From: Vombatus ursinus
Lineage: Eukaryota > Chordata > Mammalia > Diprotodontia > Vombatidae
DNA length: 64,000 bases
NCBI RefSeq assembly: GCF_900497805.2
Contig: NW_020953950.1
Location: forward strand, 1,503,338 to 1,567,337
Direction of reading: 5' to 3'
Both the position numbers and the translations under genes were made by a program. Shown here in pieces: positions 21,610 to 32,540 of the stretch (its first letter is position 1; every line of letters begins with the position of its first letter). Below the pieces are notes generated by a model that was not told the origin of the DNA, searched no databases, and saw only the letters and a list, made by a program, of their open reading frames with translations.

Positions 21610-22140
21610 GACCAAAGAATCTCCGAATCAGAATTTTAGAGTTGGAAGGGACCTTGGTGACCATGCAGTCCAACCTATAGTGGAAAAAGAGACTTCTTTC
21701 TCTTACATCGGACAACAGGTCATGCAGCCTTTTACTTGAAGAACTCTGATGAAGGAAAATATCCAAGACTTCCCATCTGCTTTGAGTGGGACTGTTCTAA
21801 TGGTTGGGTAGTTTTTCTTTTATATCAAGACTAAATTTACCTCATTGGAATGGCTATCCATTTCTAACCCTGGGACCAAGTGAAAAAAAAGGTGATTTTT
21901 TTTTTTTGCATGACAACCCTTTAAAAACTTTACAGGTACCATGTCCCTACCCACCCCCCTTTCCTCCCCCCAGCCTTCTCTTCTCCAGGGTAATCATTCC
22001 CTTCCTTCAAGCAATGCTCATATGACAGGAACTCAAGAACCTTTATCATCCAGATTGTCTTTCAATGAACATTCTTCAGCTTATCCATATTGCTCATAAA
22101 ATGTGGTGCCCTGACCTGAGCACAGAACTACAGATGTGTC
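21610..22140 (-). repeat. CR1/L3 LINE 3' region
   Basis: AGAGTTGGAAGGGACCTTGG, TTTTCTTTTATATCAAGACT, CAGCCTTCTCTTCTCCAGGG and CATAAAATGTGGTGCCCTGA follow the reversed L3 3' order. Confidence 0.75.
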
Positions 22141-22254
22141 TCCCTTCTCCACCATCTCCCTACTTTCCCCCCTTCTTTCCAATTCTAGTTCTAGAAATAG
22201 CAATCACTCATACTCCTGGAAAATACATGTCAATCATTTGTCCCACAGCTCCAA

Positions 22255-22500
22255 TCGACCCTTTCTCCTCTGACTTCCTTTGCCACCATTCTCCAATAAG
22301 TATTGTTTTCCCTTATTAGAATGTAAACACCTTGAGAGTCAGTGCTGTCTAAAATGGCTTGTATTTGAATCCTCTGCACTTCAAAAAGGTCCCAGAATAA
22401 GTGCTTTCTTTTTCATTCATTCATTCATTCATTCATTCATTCATTCATTCATTCATTCACCCATTTATCCATCCATTCACTAATTCATTCATTCATAAGG
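22255..22500 (+). repeat. L2 3' end with (ATTC)n tail
   Basis: TTAGAATGTAAACACCTTGA is the L2 block; from 22413 a run of ATTC units continues to about 22460 and decays by 22495. Confidence 0.8.
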
Positions 22501-23520
22501 GCAGAGAACAGGGGTACTATTACTGCTTATTCTTGTAGGCTCTGCCTCTCAGGGCTTTACTATTTTGCCAGAGCCAATCCCATTGGGTCTGTGGAAATAC
22601 ATTAGTAACCACACAATCCATTCCCTTTGCCAACTCAGTCTCCACGGGCACCAGAACCACACAAGGCATCCTGAATACTTTGGTTAAGCTGGGGACAATA
22701 AAAGGAACTTGCTTCTCTCCCCTTTCTCATCTCCTGTCTGCTGCAGACCCACAAACACTTCAGCTACCCCCACACTGCCAAAGAAAGGTTCTATTCAACT
22801 TTAAAAAGTGGTTTTCTCTGTAATTGGCCTTTAATGTTATGAAAGCATTTTTCCTCTTGCATTAAGCTTTGTCTAAATTTTTAAACAAGGACTAATTTAC
22901 AGACCCCAAACTACTTGGCAAATTCTCCTGAAGTTTTCATTGAAAAATCTCCAGCTGCCTATAGGCTCCAGGCATGTTGAAAGACGGCTTTGTTATGGGC
23001 GCCAAATGCAACGAAAATTGTTCTATAGATAAAGGGTCCCCCTTTCAGTGGAACACAGAGAGCCCATATGCATGTCCATGGGTTTCAGGAGTTCCATAGA
23101 ATCCTAATGCCCCAAGAAGTGCTCTCTGGGGCCAAGACCTGTCCCTGGGAGCCTGGCCTAGTGGGGAGAGAGAAGGTGGAAATGTTTCCTCACCAAGAGG
23201 GTCACAAGGCTTTGGAAAAGGACGCCTAGCATTTCTAGATGGACCTGCTGCTGACCATCTTGAAGAGAAGGTTGCCCCCTTCTCCAATATTCACAGCCAT
23301 TTTCTAGAAGAAGGACACAGGCCCTTCAGGGAACCTGGACAAATTGGATGGACTCAATTGGTACAGACAATATACCCTTGGGAACTATTTCCAATACCAG
23401 TCTCCCTATGCTTCCCAGGGTATGTTATCATGCCTATTTATGAGATAACCTTTCAGTATTGATTTGGGGAGTTGATACAACATGGATTGTGCAAAAGAAT
23501 AAAATAGAATGTCTCGCCAG
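22501..23520. other. Repeat-poor block of about 1 kb, no gene
   Basis: No dispersed repeat recognised; 22790-23010 is AT-rich. Candidate non-coding conserved sequence; the minus open frame at 23045-23287 has no known likeness. Confidence 0.45.
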
Positions 23521-23524
23521 ACAG

Positions 23525-23812
23525 CATTCAATTCAGTTAGACTCTAATCCACAAACATCTATTAAACTTTTATTGTGTCCTGGGCACTAGGGGGTACAAA
23601 GACTGAAAAAAAAATTCATCAATCAACAAGCAATTATTAAGCACCTCTTATGGACTAGCCTCTATGCCATGAACTGGGGATAAAAAGGAAAAGAAAACCA
23701 AACCAAGCAACCAACCAGCAAACATTTATTAAGCAACTATTATATGTCAGGAGCTGACATTCTAATAGAGGAATACAATATGTAAATACAAAGCACCCCT
23801 GTATTACAGAGG
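23525..23812 (-). repeat. Tandem L2 3' tails
   Basis: Three successive tail units: ACAAACATCTATTAAACTTT, CAACAAGCAATTATTAAGCA and CAGCAAACATTTATTAAGCA, the last leading to CAGGAGCTGACATTCTAATA. Confidence 0.75.
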
Positions 23813-23814
23813 CA

Positions 23815-23960
23815 ACCGTGGTAAAATGAATAGAAAGTCAGCCTCAGAGGCAGGAAGATTTGGGTTGAGAGTGCTGTCTTTGACACATTCTGGCTCTGTG
23901 ACTCTGAGCAAGTCAATTAATCCCTCGGTGTCCTATGCAACAAAGACTATAAATTGCTGA
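23815..23960 (+). repeat. SINE
   Basis: CAGCCTCAGAGGCAGGAAGA, TTCTGGCTCTGTGACTCTGA and GCAAGTCAATTAATCCC. Confidence 0.65.
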
Positions 23961-24299
23961 GAAACTGTCAGTTTGCATTAGTAGAAAGAATTTCCTACCC
24001 TTGAGAGTTCCCTAAACCAGTGAAATCTCAGGTCCAATAATATCCTTATGCAAAATAATTTTAGGAAGGAGAAAGACATCCAGAAAAGGTGCATGCAGGA
24101 AAGAAGCACTTAAGCTCTGCTTTGGAATCAGCTGGGGATCCTGGGAGGTGGAGGTAAAAAGGGAGGGTAAGCCACGCATGGAGGACTTGCTTGTACAGGG
24201 ACCAAGATTCCACATGGACGTCACTTACCGTGGCCAAAGAACCGCTAGCTGGAGAGTTTGCTTGTCATGATCAACACAAGAGGAATTACTTCAGAACAA
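23961..24299. other. No gene recognised
   Basis: Unique-looking sequence. Confidence 0.4.
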
Positions 24300-24450
24300 C
24301 CGGCCAGAAGGTCGGAGCTCTAGCTCAGGCTCTGACCCTCACCACCCACCTGCGCCATCTTGGACAAATCACTTCCCTCCTCTGAGCTTCCATTTCTCCA
24401 TCTGTCAAATGCCCACCTTACTTCCCTGAAAGTGCTACTATGAGGCTCAG
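24300..24450 (+). repeat. MIR SINE
   Basis: TGGACAAATCACTTCCCTCC and GAGCTTCCATTTCTCCATCT, then a TGAGGCTCAGC remnant. Confidence 0.65.
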
Positions 24451-24865
24451 CTAAGAGGGATATGTTGGGGCTGGGGTATAGGGAGGGAAGGTCTTTGAAG
24501 AGTCCAAAGCACACCACAAATATCTACAAATGGGGTTTTGTTATTAGATAGCCTGGATAATGGCTAGAATAATTTTTATTTTCATTTCTAGTTGGGCACT
24601 CAAGGGGTATGTCAACGACTAAAATCAGATGAATTTAAATCATACTATCTGGAAAGGGTAGCTGGTGAATGGCAGGAAAACTTCCCCTTGATTCTTTATA
24701 ACATATCCAGAGATTATGTTAGAAACAGGACAAAGTGAATGAACATCGGCGATGCCTGGATTCCAATTGGTCTTTGCCTGCCTTTGTCAGTTTCATCCAG
24801 GTTCACTCTAAAGAAAAACACTGTCCATAGGACACATTTGCTGCTTTAATTGTGGCTGTTCAGGG
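24451..24865. other. No gene recognised
   Basis: Unique-looking sequence. Confidence 0.4.
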
Positions 24866-24869
24866 CACG

Positions 24870-25235
24870 GGGACAATTAGAATGCCTGGGTTTGAATCCC
24901 GGCATGGCTATTCACTGCCTGAGTGACCTTGGGCAAAGATAGTATGAAAAGCTAACATTCACACGGCTCTTTTATTTTTTCAGACCACTTTATGTACATT
25001 ATCTTGATTGATTCTTACAACAGTAGAATCGAGGGGATATCATTACCTCCCTTTTTCAGAAGAGGAAACTGAGGCTCAGAGAGATTAATGTGATTTTCTC
25101 AGGGCAACACAGTTTTTGAGGTGGGATTTGAATCCAGTAGCAGGGCCAGAATTCAGTAATTCAGCAAGGATTTCTTAAGTAGGTACTCACTTACCATGAA
25201 CCAGGCACTATGCTAAACTCTGGGAAATTATGCTA
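24870..25235. repeat. Sense SINE head, reversed MIR, then L2 tail
   Basis: TGGGTTTGAATCCCGGCATG (24888) breaks after GACCTTGGGCAAA; a reversed MIR follows (AAGAGGAAACTGAGGCTCAG at 25061) and a reversed L2 tail (GAACCAGGCACTATGCTAAA). Confidence 0.75.
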
Positions 25236-26284
25236 AGCTTAAGTCAAACCTAACCTTCTAACCTAACCCTTTCTACTATACTATAATAATCTAGAAGAAA
25301 CAGCATCCTGCCTAGAAGAAAAGTTCCTGGGACCTCTTCCCCACCCTCCATTAATTGCTGAAAGTGTGCTGACATTTTAAAAATTGAAATTTGACATAAT
25401 TACATTTTTAAACATGCTTTTAGCTTTCTTCAATCTCAGACAAAAAACCCTCCCTTGTCAAAATAATTTTAAATGTGGATTCCTCCTTAAAAAAAAAGAT
25501 TGATGAAATTTGACTGAAAATCTTTTTTTTTCTTCTTCTGCTAATTATGAGTAAAGAATCTTTGGGGCTTTCTGGTCCTATCACATTGACTTCTTTAAGT
25601 GATGAGTTGGGTCTTTTTGCTTTGGAAATTTCTTTCACCATTTTAATTACCAATGAAACATTATATTCAGAATGTATAGCAGATGACTTAATCATGGGAC
25701 AGAGACTGCTTTGTTAATCAGGGACAAATCTAGGATGCTGTGGGGCCCCTGACTTTTATTCTACTTCCTTGCCAGTCAAATTAATGGTATTAATCCTCTG
25801 AACTGTGTACACAAGAAATTCAAGATAGGGAGAAAACATGTCTGGGGCAGGGGAGGGGGCAGGGAGTGGAAAGGGCTAATAACTTGGGGCTGTTCACTCT
25901 GGGTAGTATACCTAGAATCTAACTCCTATAATGACTGTCATCACTGGCTCTCCAGGTGTGGGCCAAGAGCATCCTCTGGGTGATGCAATCTGGATTCTCC
26001 GAGAATGCAAACAGTGACAAGATGAGAATGTCTAGACTTTGGTTTCTGGCACAAATGTACAATTTTGCAATTTCTTTACAATATTTAATAAACATACACA
26101 TACACAGACGCTCAGCAGGACTCACTCCAAAATGGTCTTCATTTGAATTCTTCAGCTTAGTCAGGTTGGTAAAACAACATCATTCTCCCTATTTGTTCAG
26201 GTTTGGTTTTTCTATGATGTCAAGTAGAGCCATAAGTAGGATTGGTTAACTGGGGCTTTGGCTGAGGATGCCGAGTGATAGCAG
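25236..26284. other. Repeat-poor AT-rich block of about 1 kb, no gene
   Basis: No dispersed repeat or coding likeness recognised. Open frames at 25420-25695 and 25956-26249 are unsupported. Confidence 0.45.
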
Positions 26285-26480
26285 TTGCAGTTATAGAGAT
26301 GGAAAGGCCCTCAGAGGCCATCTAGCTCAAATCTCTTTTTTACAGATGGAGAAACAGGGCCCAGAGAGATTGCAGTGACTTCCTCAAAAGGGTATCTTTT
26401 ATAACTTAAATACTTTTTTTATAGTAGCAATAAGTAGTACGTGGGACAGCTGGGATTTGAACTCGGTTCTTCCAATCCCA
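26285..26480 (-). repeat. SINE with an AT-rich interruption
   Basis: TTTTACAGATGGAGAAACAG, then a 60-base AT-rich interruption at 26390-26440, then GGGATTTGAACTCGGTTCTT. Confidence 0.7.
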
Positions 26481-26875
26481 AATTTAGTTTTTCAGCAATT
26501 CCGAAACAACAAAGCTTAGCGTTTCATCTGCAAGAGGAATTAGTCAAAATGGGAGGCTACCAGATGGAGGGCTGGGAGGAGTTTCTCCCCTTCCAACCTC
26601 TAAGGAAAGGTCACTTCAGAGGAGCCTTGAGTTGGCATCTTAAGCATGTTTTATGATACTTGTCCTAGAAGCAAAAATTTCCATAGTTATGGCTCTGGTG
26701 ATAAACAAAAAAATATACCTGGGGCAATTACTTTTGTCCATTTTCCAGTCCTCCAACTGCCCCTGACAGAATGTGTGAGTGAGTGTGGGGACTTTCTTTT
26801 TTGTCTCTGTATACGCAGAACCAACACTATGTCCGATGCAGTTAGAGGTTAATAAATGTTCATGGGCTTAGTTTT
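26481..26875. other. No gene recognised
   Basis: Unique apart from a short GGTTAATAAATGTTCATGGG tail-like end at 26848. Confidence 0.4.
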
Positions 26876-26879
26876 CTAG

Positions 26880-27175
26880 GAGGGAAATGATGGGTTTTGA
26901 ACTCAGGTCCTCCTGAGTTCAGGAGGTGCTCTATCCACTGTGCCACCTAGCTGCCCCCCAAAATTATTAAACAAGATAATATTTATGTTTATAGGTGCTT
27001 AGCATAGTGCCTGGCATATAGTAGGTGCCAAATAAATGCTCAGTCCCTCCTTCTCCCCAAAATGGAAAGTTATTTGCCCAGGGCCATATAGAAAATAAAT
27101 GGGAAAGTTGAGATGGGAACCAAAGTCCTCCAATTCTACACCCAGTGTTCCTTCTACCTGCACCTCTTATGCCTC
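26880..27175. repeat. SINE/LINE tail cluster
   Basis: Reversed SINE head (TTTGAACTCAGGTCCTCCTG to CCACCTAGCTGCCCC), sense MIR/L2 tail (GCCTGGCATATAGTAGGTGC) and a third reversed SINE scrap (TTATTTGCCCAGGGCCATAT). Confidence 0.8.
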
Positions 27176-27500
27176 CGTAGGTGAGCTGGCCTCACTGGAA
27201 AAGTAGGCGGGGTAGGGAGGAGCACAGGCATACAATCCCCCTGCTCAAAGGAAAAGATGAATGGGGAGGTGGTCTCTGGAGTCTGAAAACCCCAGCTATA
27301 GGATGCTAGTTGCTTTACTTCCTGGTTTTTCTATCTCCAAACTGACCTTGGGTCTTCTCAGGAGGTCTTGACATTGAGGATTAGTTTAAAAAAAAGGGGG
27401 GGGGACTTGTTCTGGGTTGCTTAGCATGGGAAATATACCCAAGCAATTTTAATTAACTCAATTAACACAGAATACCCAGAGGGTTTCTGGCACAGAACCA
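27176..27500. other. No gene recognised
   Basis: Unique-looking; contains an A8G9-type purine run near 27390. Confidence 0.4.
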
Positions 27501-27504
27501 GACT

Positions 27505-27790
27505 CCTTCAACTGATCCTTACAGCATGATAACTGGGCCCTACCCCATCCTGATTCCCAATTCTGGACATTTTCCAGCTTACCCATGTCCTTTCTAAAAT
27601 ATTGGGACCCAATACTCCAGGGCAGAGGACAGTGTGGTTATCAACTCCTTCTTCCTGGAAGCTCTGCCTCTCAAAAGAGCCCAACTCCCATTAGCGATCT
27701 TATCTACCACATGGTACCAGGTACTGGGCAAAAAGTCCACCTAACTTGCACATCTTTTCCAAATATAAGCCTCCTTCTAGAGGAGTGGTG
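27505..27790 (-). repeat. CR1/L3 LINE 3' region
   Basis: CATTTTCCAGCTTACCCATG, CCAATACTCCAGGGCAGAGG and CTCCTTCTTCCTGGAAGCTC are the reversed L3 untranslated-side block. Confidence 0.7.
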
Positions 27791-28260
27791 GCCTGGTAGG
27801 AGTGTTTTGAACAAGGAAATCAGTGGGAGTGATGATTAGAGTCATAGGGCAAAGGACCGATACATCTTTTCCAGAAACGGTGGAATTGTTGAAACAACCC
27901 ACACAAAGTACTCTGTAACTCACAAAGTGCAATAACGTTAGCTATTTTTGTCATTACTGTTCTCAGAGTTGGGAAGGGATAAGGGCAGAGGTGGAAGACA
28001 CATCTACAGTGGCGTGTGTGGAGCTGGCCAGAATTGACATGGTGGGCCAGTTCACATTTTGGAAGCCCTGCCCTGTGGAAGGCAGATTCAATTGGCCCAT
28101 CTAGATTTGTAAAGGTAGAAGTACGAGCAGTGAGTGCAGGTTGCAAAGAAGATTTAGATTTGATCTAAAAAAAAAAAAACCTTTCTTACAATAATATTTG
28201 ATTTTTTTTTAAACGTGGACTAAGTAATGGGATTTGTTTTAACGGGAAGTTTAGGCTTGC
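27791..28260. other. No gene recognised
   Basis: Unique-looking; two A/T homopolymer runs near 28168 and 28202. Confidence 0.4.
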
Positions 28261-28264
28261 TGTG

Positions 28265-28430
28265 TGATCTCTAGGTGGCGCTATAGTGCACATAGTGCTG
28301 GGCGTAGAGTAAGACCTGAGTTCAAATCCAGTCTCAAATGCTTTCTAACTGTGTGACCCCAGGCAAGTCACTTAACCTTTGCCTACCTCAGTTTTCTCAA
28401 CTGTAAAATGGGGATAATAATGACATCTCC
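28265..28430 (+). repeat. CORE-SINE
   Basis: CTCTAGGTGGCGCTATAGTG head, GAGTTCAAATCCAGTCTCAA and CTGTAAAATGGGGATAATAA. Confidence 0.85.
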
Positions 28431-28559
28431 CTCCCTTCTTTCCTTCCTGTTCTTATATTCTTTGATCAAAATTCTTTTGGGAAGTCAAACTAGGCTATCT
28501 TTTGCCCCAATTCATACCTAGCCTTTAATCATTGAATGTACAGTGCCTCAGAGAAACTG

Positions 28560-28805
28560 AGACCTGTTAAAGACCTTAGCTTAAAAAGGCCACACTCTGC
28601 CGCCCCTCCTCCCCCCATGACCGGGGCCAGCTCCAGTCATCCTAATTTATGTCCTACTTCTGGACCCAGATGGCTGGAAGGAGAAAGTGAGGCTGATGAC
28701 TTTGCACAGCTCTGCCTCACTTAAATCCAATTCACTTGCATGTCATGGCATCACCCTCCTGATGTCATTGACACTCTTTAAGAAGGAAGGATTGACAACA
28801 ACAAT
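28560..28805 (-). repeat. Marsupial non-CORE SINE, full-length-like
   Basis: Reversed copy of a family also at 44706 and 58030: CTGGACCCAGATGGCTGGAA, CTTAAATCCAATTCACTTGC, ATGTCATTGACACTC and a GACAACAACAATAAC end. Family name not certain. Confidence 0.75.
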
Positions 28806-28809
28806 AACA

Positions 28810-28925
28810 TGTTAGCTCCCCGAGGGCAGCTGCTGTTTCTTTTATGTTTAGTTTCTTCAAGCCCATCTCAGAGCCTGGTACAACGTAGATCCGTAGCTGC
28901 TGATTGGTTGTTAATTGATTCTATG
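28810..28925 (+). repeat. L2 3' end
   Basis: TTAGCTCCCCGAGGGCAGCT, CATCTCAGAGCCTGGTACAA. Confidence 0.75.
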
Positions 28926-29004
28926 GTTATATATTCAAAGCAGGGGGTTGGGTTTCTGTCCTGCTTCATAAGGGACAAAATTTAAAACATCAGCATCCCA
29001 TTTT

Positions 29005-29034
29005 AATTGGTAGGTAGACAGATACCTACCAATT
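29005..29034. repeat. Perfect 12-bp inverted repeat
   Basis: AATTGGTAGGTA, six bases, TACCTACCAATT. The loop and following bases repeat AGGTAGACAGAT. Confidence 0.9.
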
Positions 29035-29084
29035 AGGTAGACAGATTGGTAGGTAGCTCTCAGATACCTGAGCTGCCCACGAGT

Positions 29085-29195
29085 GAACCATTACAGGCAA
29101 TGAAATTGATATTTATATATTGCTTTGTGGTTCACAAAGCAGTTCATTCATACGATCCCATCTGATCCTCCCAAACCACCCTGTGATCAGACCAT
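29085..29195 (-). repeat. MIR fragment
   Basis: ATTGATATTTATATATTGCT, GGTTCACAAAGCAGTTCATT and TGATCCTCCCAAACCACC: reversed MIR 3' half. Confidence 0.7.
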
Positions 29196-29199
29196 CCCA

Positions 29200-29620
29200 T
29201 TGAAATGGAAAGGCTGATGGATTTTGAATCAGAGGATTTGAGTTCAAACCCTGGCTCACTCGTTTACTACCTCCTTATTGTTGTTCATGTTTGACTCTTC
29301 GTGACCCCAGTTGGGGTTCTCTTGGCAAAGATACTGGAGTGGTTTGCCATTTCCTTCTCCAGCTCATTTTACAGATGAGGAAACTGAGGCAAACAGGATG
29401 AAGTGACATGCTCAGGATCACACTGCTAGTAAGTGTCTGAGGCCAGATTTGAACTCAGGTCTTCCTGACTCCAGGCCTGGCACTCCATCCATTGTACCAT
29501 CCAGTTGCCCACTATCACCATAACCTACCCTATCTGGGCCTCTGTTTCCTTCTCTGCAAAATGAGGGGGGTCAGACTAAATGGCCTCAGGGGTCCCTTCC
29601 AGCTCTAAAGTTATAAGCCT
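29200..29620 (+). repeat. CORE-SINE interrupted by Mar-1
   Basis: Head GAGTTCAAACCCTGGCTCAC to TTTACTACCT; after the insertion CTATCTGGGCCTCTGTTTCC to GTCCCTTCCAGCTCTAAAGT. Confidence 0.85.
29277..29509 (-). repeat. Mar-1 SINE
   Basis: ATTGTTGTTCATGTTTGACT, CTGGAGTGGTTTGCCATTTC, ACCATCCAGTTGCCC end. Confidence 0.93.
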
Positions 29621-29990
29621 ATGAATCCAGGGCAAATTCAGCTGGATGTGAGGAGGAGTGGCAGGTGTTAGGACACATTGTCCCAAAGGAGAAGGGATCC
29701 CAGGACTGCATCCTTTGGGGGGAGTACAGGGAGACACAGAGACCCCAGGTTTCTTCTCTAGGAGAGAGAGGAATGTCTTAGGTATCCTCTGTGATCGATG
29801 TGGAGTAGACCTCCAGAAAAGTCTGCTCTGGTCAAGGAGGAGGCAGTCCACATTGCAGCCTGCCCCTTCCTGCTTTGGGATGAAGCGCCCGTTGTCCCAT
29901 TCTTGTTACAGCTCCACCATGACGCAGGGAATGTAGGTGTTGTTAACTCCACTTTACAGGTAAGGAAGAAAAGGCTCTGGCAGCTGGATT
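29621..29990. other. No gene recognised
   Basis: Overlapping short open frames on both strands; no known likeness. Confidence 0.4.
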
Positions 29991-29994
29991 GATA

Positions 29995-30305
29995 AAAGGC
30001 AGCATGGTGTATGGATTGGAAAGAGTGGTGGATTTGGAGACAGAGGGCCTGGGTTCAAATCCTGGTTCTGCTCCTTACTACCTATGTCACTTTGGGCAAA
30101 TCATTTAACTTCTCTGTGTCTCAGATTCTTCATCAGTAAATTGAAGGGGTTGGAGCAAATGGCCTATAAGGACCTTTCTGCCTCCAAATCCATAATCTCA
30201 GGATGCTACGACTTGCCTATGACTTGTGTCAGAGGCAGAATTTGAACCTAGGACCTTCCTAACTCTAAGTCCAGTCTTCTTCTTACCATATCATGACACC
30301 CTTCA
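29995..30305. repeat. Sense CORE-SINE then reversed SINE scrap
   Basis: GGCAGCATGGTGTATGGATT, CTGGGTTCAAATCCTGGTTC, then CAGAATTTGAACCTAGGACC in reverse. Confidence 0.8.
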
Positions 30306-30547
30306 AAGGTCCTCTGGGAAACAAGCCTCATGAACCAAACTCTACTGGGTCAGGGGTGAAGAGTGGCTAGGGAAGAGGGTAGGCCTCCTTACTAGATTCC
30401 TACACAGCGCTGCCTGTGATTCACTGTGATAGATTGTCTCCGTCTCTGAGGAAGTAGAAACAGATGTGGCCATGTGGGACATGCAGATAAATGACAATAA
30501 TCACATCTAGGTTTTGGGAGAACTACTAGAACATGGCATACATCAAC

Positions 30548-30765
30548 ATCATCATCATATCGTAACTGGCACTTTAAAGTTTGCTAAGCACCTTACTAAG
30601 TTTTTTCGTATGATCCTTACCACAACCCTGGAAGCTAAGTGCTAATATTATCCCCATTTTACAGATGAGGCAGACAAAGGTAAAGTGACTTGTCCAGGTA
30701 AGTGAGGTTGGATTTGAACTTGGGTCTCTCTAACTTCATGTCCAACAGTGCCACCTAGCTGCTTA
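30548..30765 (-). repeat. MIR SINE
   Basis: TGGCACTTTAAAGTTTGCTA, CCCCATTTTACAGATGAGGC, GTGCCACCTAGCTGC end. Confidence 0.88.
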
Positions 30766-31160
30766 TGCCATGATCTAATCTCATTCCATGCATATCATTC
30801 CTATAAGAAAAAGGATGGTTTAGTCACAGAAAGATTGGCATAGACTCAATCACTGAATCAGGACTAGGATTGTGGCTACAAAATCCCCAAGCCCAGCACT
30901 CATACTATAGATGAGGTGGTCTCTTAAAAGATAGGTGAGTGAGTGTGTGTGTGTTTGTGTCTGTGTAGACATGCCCATTCATGTGTTAGGAGCAAAAGCA
31001 AAGAGGTTGGAGAGGATACTGCAAATATGAATGAACAGATCAAGGCTGAAAACAGAAGAGATCTATGAAGATGGGGCAGTAGGGTCATAGTAGCTAGACA
31101 GTTGGACTGGACACTCAGGAAAGCAATCGTTCCTTTGGCATCAGCTTGAATCTCAATTTC
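30766..31160. other. No gene; short TG tract
   Basis: A TG-rich run at 30940-30967; otherwise unique. Confidence 0.45.
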
Positions 31161-31164
31161 CTCA

Positions 31165-31520
31165 TCATGTTCTCTCTGTCCTCCATGCCTGGAACACTCT
31201 CCCTCCTCTGCTTCTGACTACTGATCTCCCTGGCTTCCTTTAAGTCCCACCTAAAATCCCACCTCCTATAGGAATCCTTCTCCCATCCCTCTTAATTCCA
31301 GTGCCTTCCTCCTGTTAATTATTTCCTATCTGTCCTGTACAGAGTTTGCTGTGTATATATGTTTGTATATACTTGTATATACTTGTTTGTAGGTTGTTTC
31401 CTCCATTAGATTTTAAGCTCCTTGAAGGCAGGGACTGTCTCTTGCCTTTCGGCATTTAACACAGTGCCTGGCACATAATAGACACTTCATAAATGTTGAC
31501 TGATTGATTGATCTGATACG
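31165..31520 (+). repeat. L2 3' region, well preserved
   Basis: CTCCATGCCTGGAACACTCT, GGCTTCCTTTAAGTCCCACC, CTCCTTGAAGGCAGGGACTG, CAGTGCCTGGCACATAATAG, (TGAT) tail. Confidence 0.9.
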
Positions 31521-31544
31521 CACCTATTAGTCTCAGAGAGCTGA

Positions 31545-31645
31545 CTGGGTCACTGAGAGGCCAGGCGTCTTGTCCAGCATCACTGTATCTATCAGAGGCA
31601 GGAATTTAATTTAGCTTCTCATGACTACACCACCACCTCTTTTGC
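31545..31645 (-). repeat. SINE fragment
   Basis: GTCACTGAGAGGCCAGGCGT and CTATCAGAGGCAGGAATTTA. Confidence 0.5.
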
Positions 31646-31658
31646 CCGCTACTAACAG

Positions 31659-31872
31659 TTCTCAATCTTTTTCGTTTCAAGATCCATTTACACTCTTAAA
31701 AATTATTGAAGACTCCCTCAAAGACCCTTTGTTTATGTGTTAAGTCAATAGTTACTATATTAGAAATTAAAACATATTAGTATTATTATGAAAATAGTTT
31801 TGGCTTTGTGCTCCCCCCCCAAAGGATCTTGAGGATCTCAACTGGTCCTCAGAACACACTTTGAGAACTGCT
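31659..31872. mobile_element. hAT-Charlie-type miniature transposon
   Basis: Ends ACAGTTCTCAATCTTT and its partner AAAGTGTGTTCTGAGGAC in reverse near AACTGCT. Inside: CACTCTTAAAAATTATTGAA and TATTAGAAATTAAAAC, familiar from mammalian hAT fossils. Target duplication not resolved. Confidence 0.65.
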
Positions 31873-31883
31873 ATACTTTGCTT

Positions 31884-31996
31884 TTCAAAAAAATGCAACA
31901 GATAAGAGAGGAATGTGGACCTGATACACATATATAACACCAAGAACCATTCCCCAATAGTTAAGTGGTTAAAGGATGTGAACAGTTTTTCAGAAA
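31884..31996 (+). repeat. L1 3' fragment
   Basis: CCATTCCCCAATAGTTAAGT then GGTTAAAGGATGTGAACAGT, matching a stretch of the marsupial L1 3' region also covered by the larger copy at 47640. Confidence 0.7.
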
Positions 31997-31997
31997 T

Positions 31998-32190
31998 GTG
32001 GTACATTGGGAAAAAGCACTGACTGTGGCATCATAGGACCTGAGTTCAAATCCTGGTTCTGCCACTTACTCCCAGAGTAAATATCAGCTAATATATTCAC
32101 CTCTTTAGATTTTGGTTTCCTCATTAGTAAAAGGAGGACATTGGACTAGATGACTTCTATAATCCCTGATCCCAAGAGCTACAAGCTTAA
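31998..32190 (+). repeat. CORE-SINE
   Basis: GACCTGAGTTCAAATCCTGG, GGTTTCCTCATTAGTAAAAG, GGACTAGATGACTTCTATAA. Confidence 0.8.
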
Positions 32191-32404
32191 AGTGACCACT
32201 CAGACCTCCCTCTGAAGTGCTCACTGAGCTCTGGCCTCACTCCACGCCTCTTACCTAAGTGTCCACATCAGTGAGAGGTCGCCACCGGGAGCTAGACACA
32301 CAGCTGCACCGGTACACATGCTCATTTCAAACAAGGACAACCTACAAAGTGATGGGCCCACAGTCACAGAAGGAATTGGAATAGAGCTTAGGTCATTATT
32401 CACT

Positions 32405-32535
32405 ACTCAAATGAAATTCAATTCAACAAGTATTGAGTAAGGCACTGTTACACGCCAGTCGCTCTGCTAGACACTGAGAATACAAAGGAAGTTGATTTAG
32501 AGATAAACACTACCCAGAAGTCTAAAGGCAGGTCC
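32405..32535 (-). repeat. L2 3' end
   Basis: AACAAGTATTGAGTAAGGCA, CTGCTAGACACTGAGAATAC. Confidence 0.65.
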
Positions 32536-32540
32536 TACCC

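Noticed and set aside
28990-29060. A tandem GGTAGGTAGACAGAT array
   Set aside because: Only two or three units; better explained as the small inverted-repeat structure reported separately.
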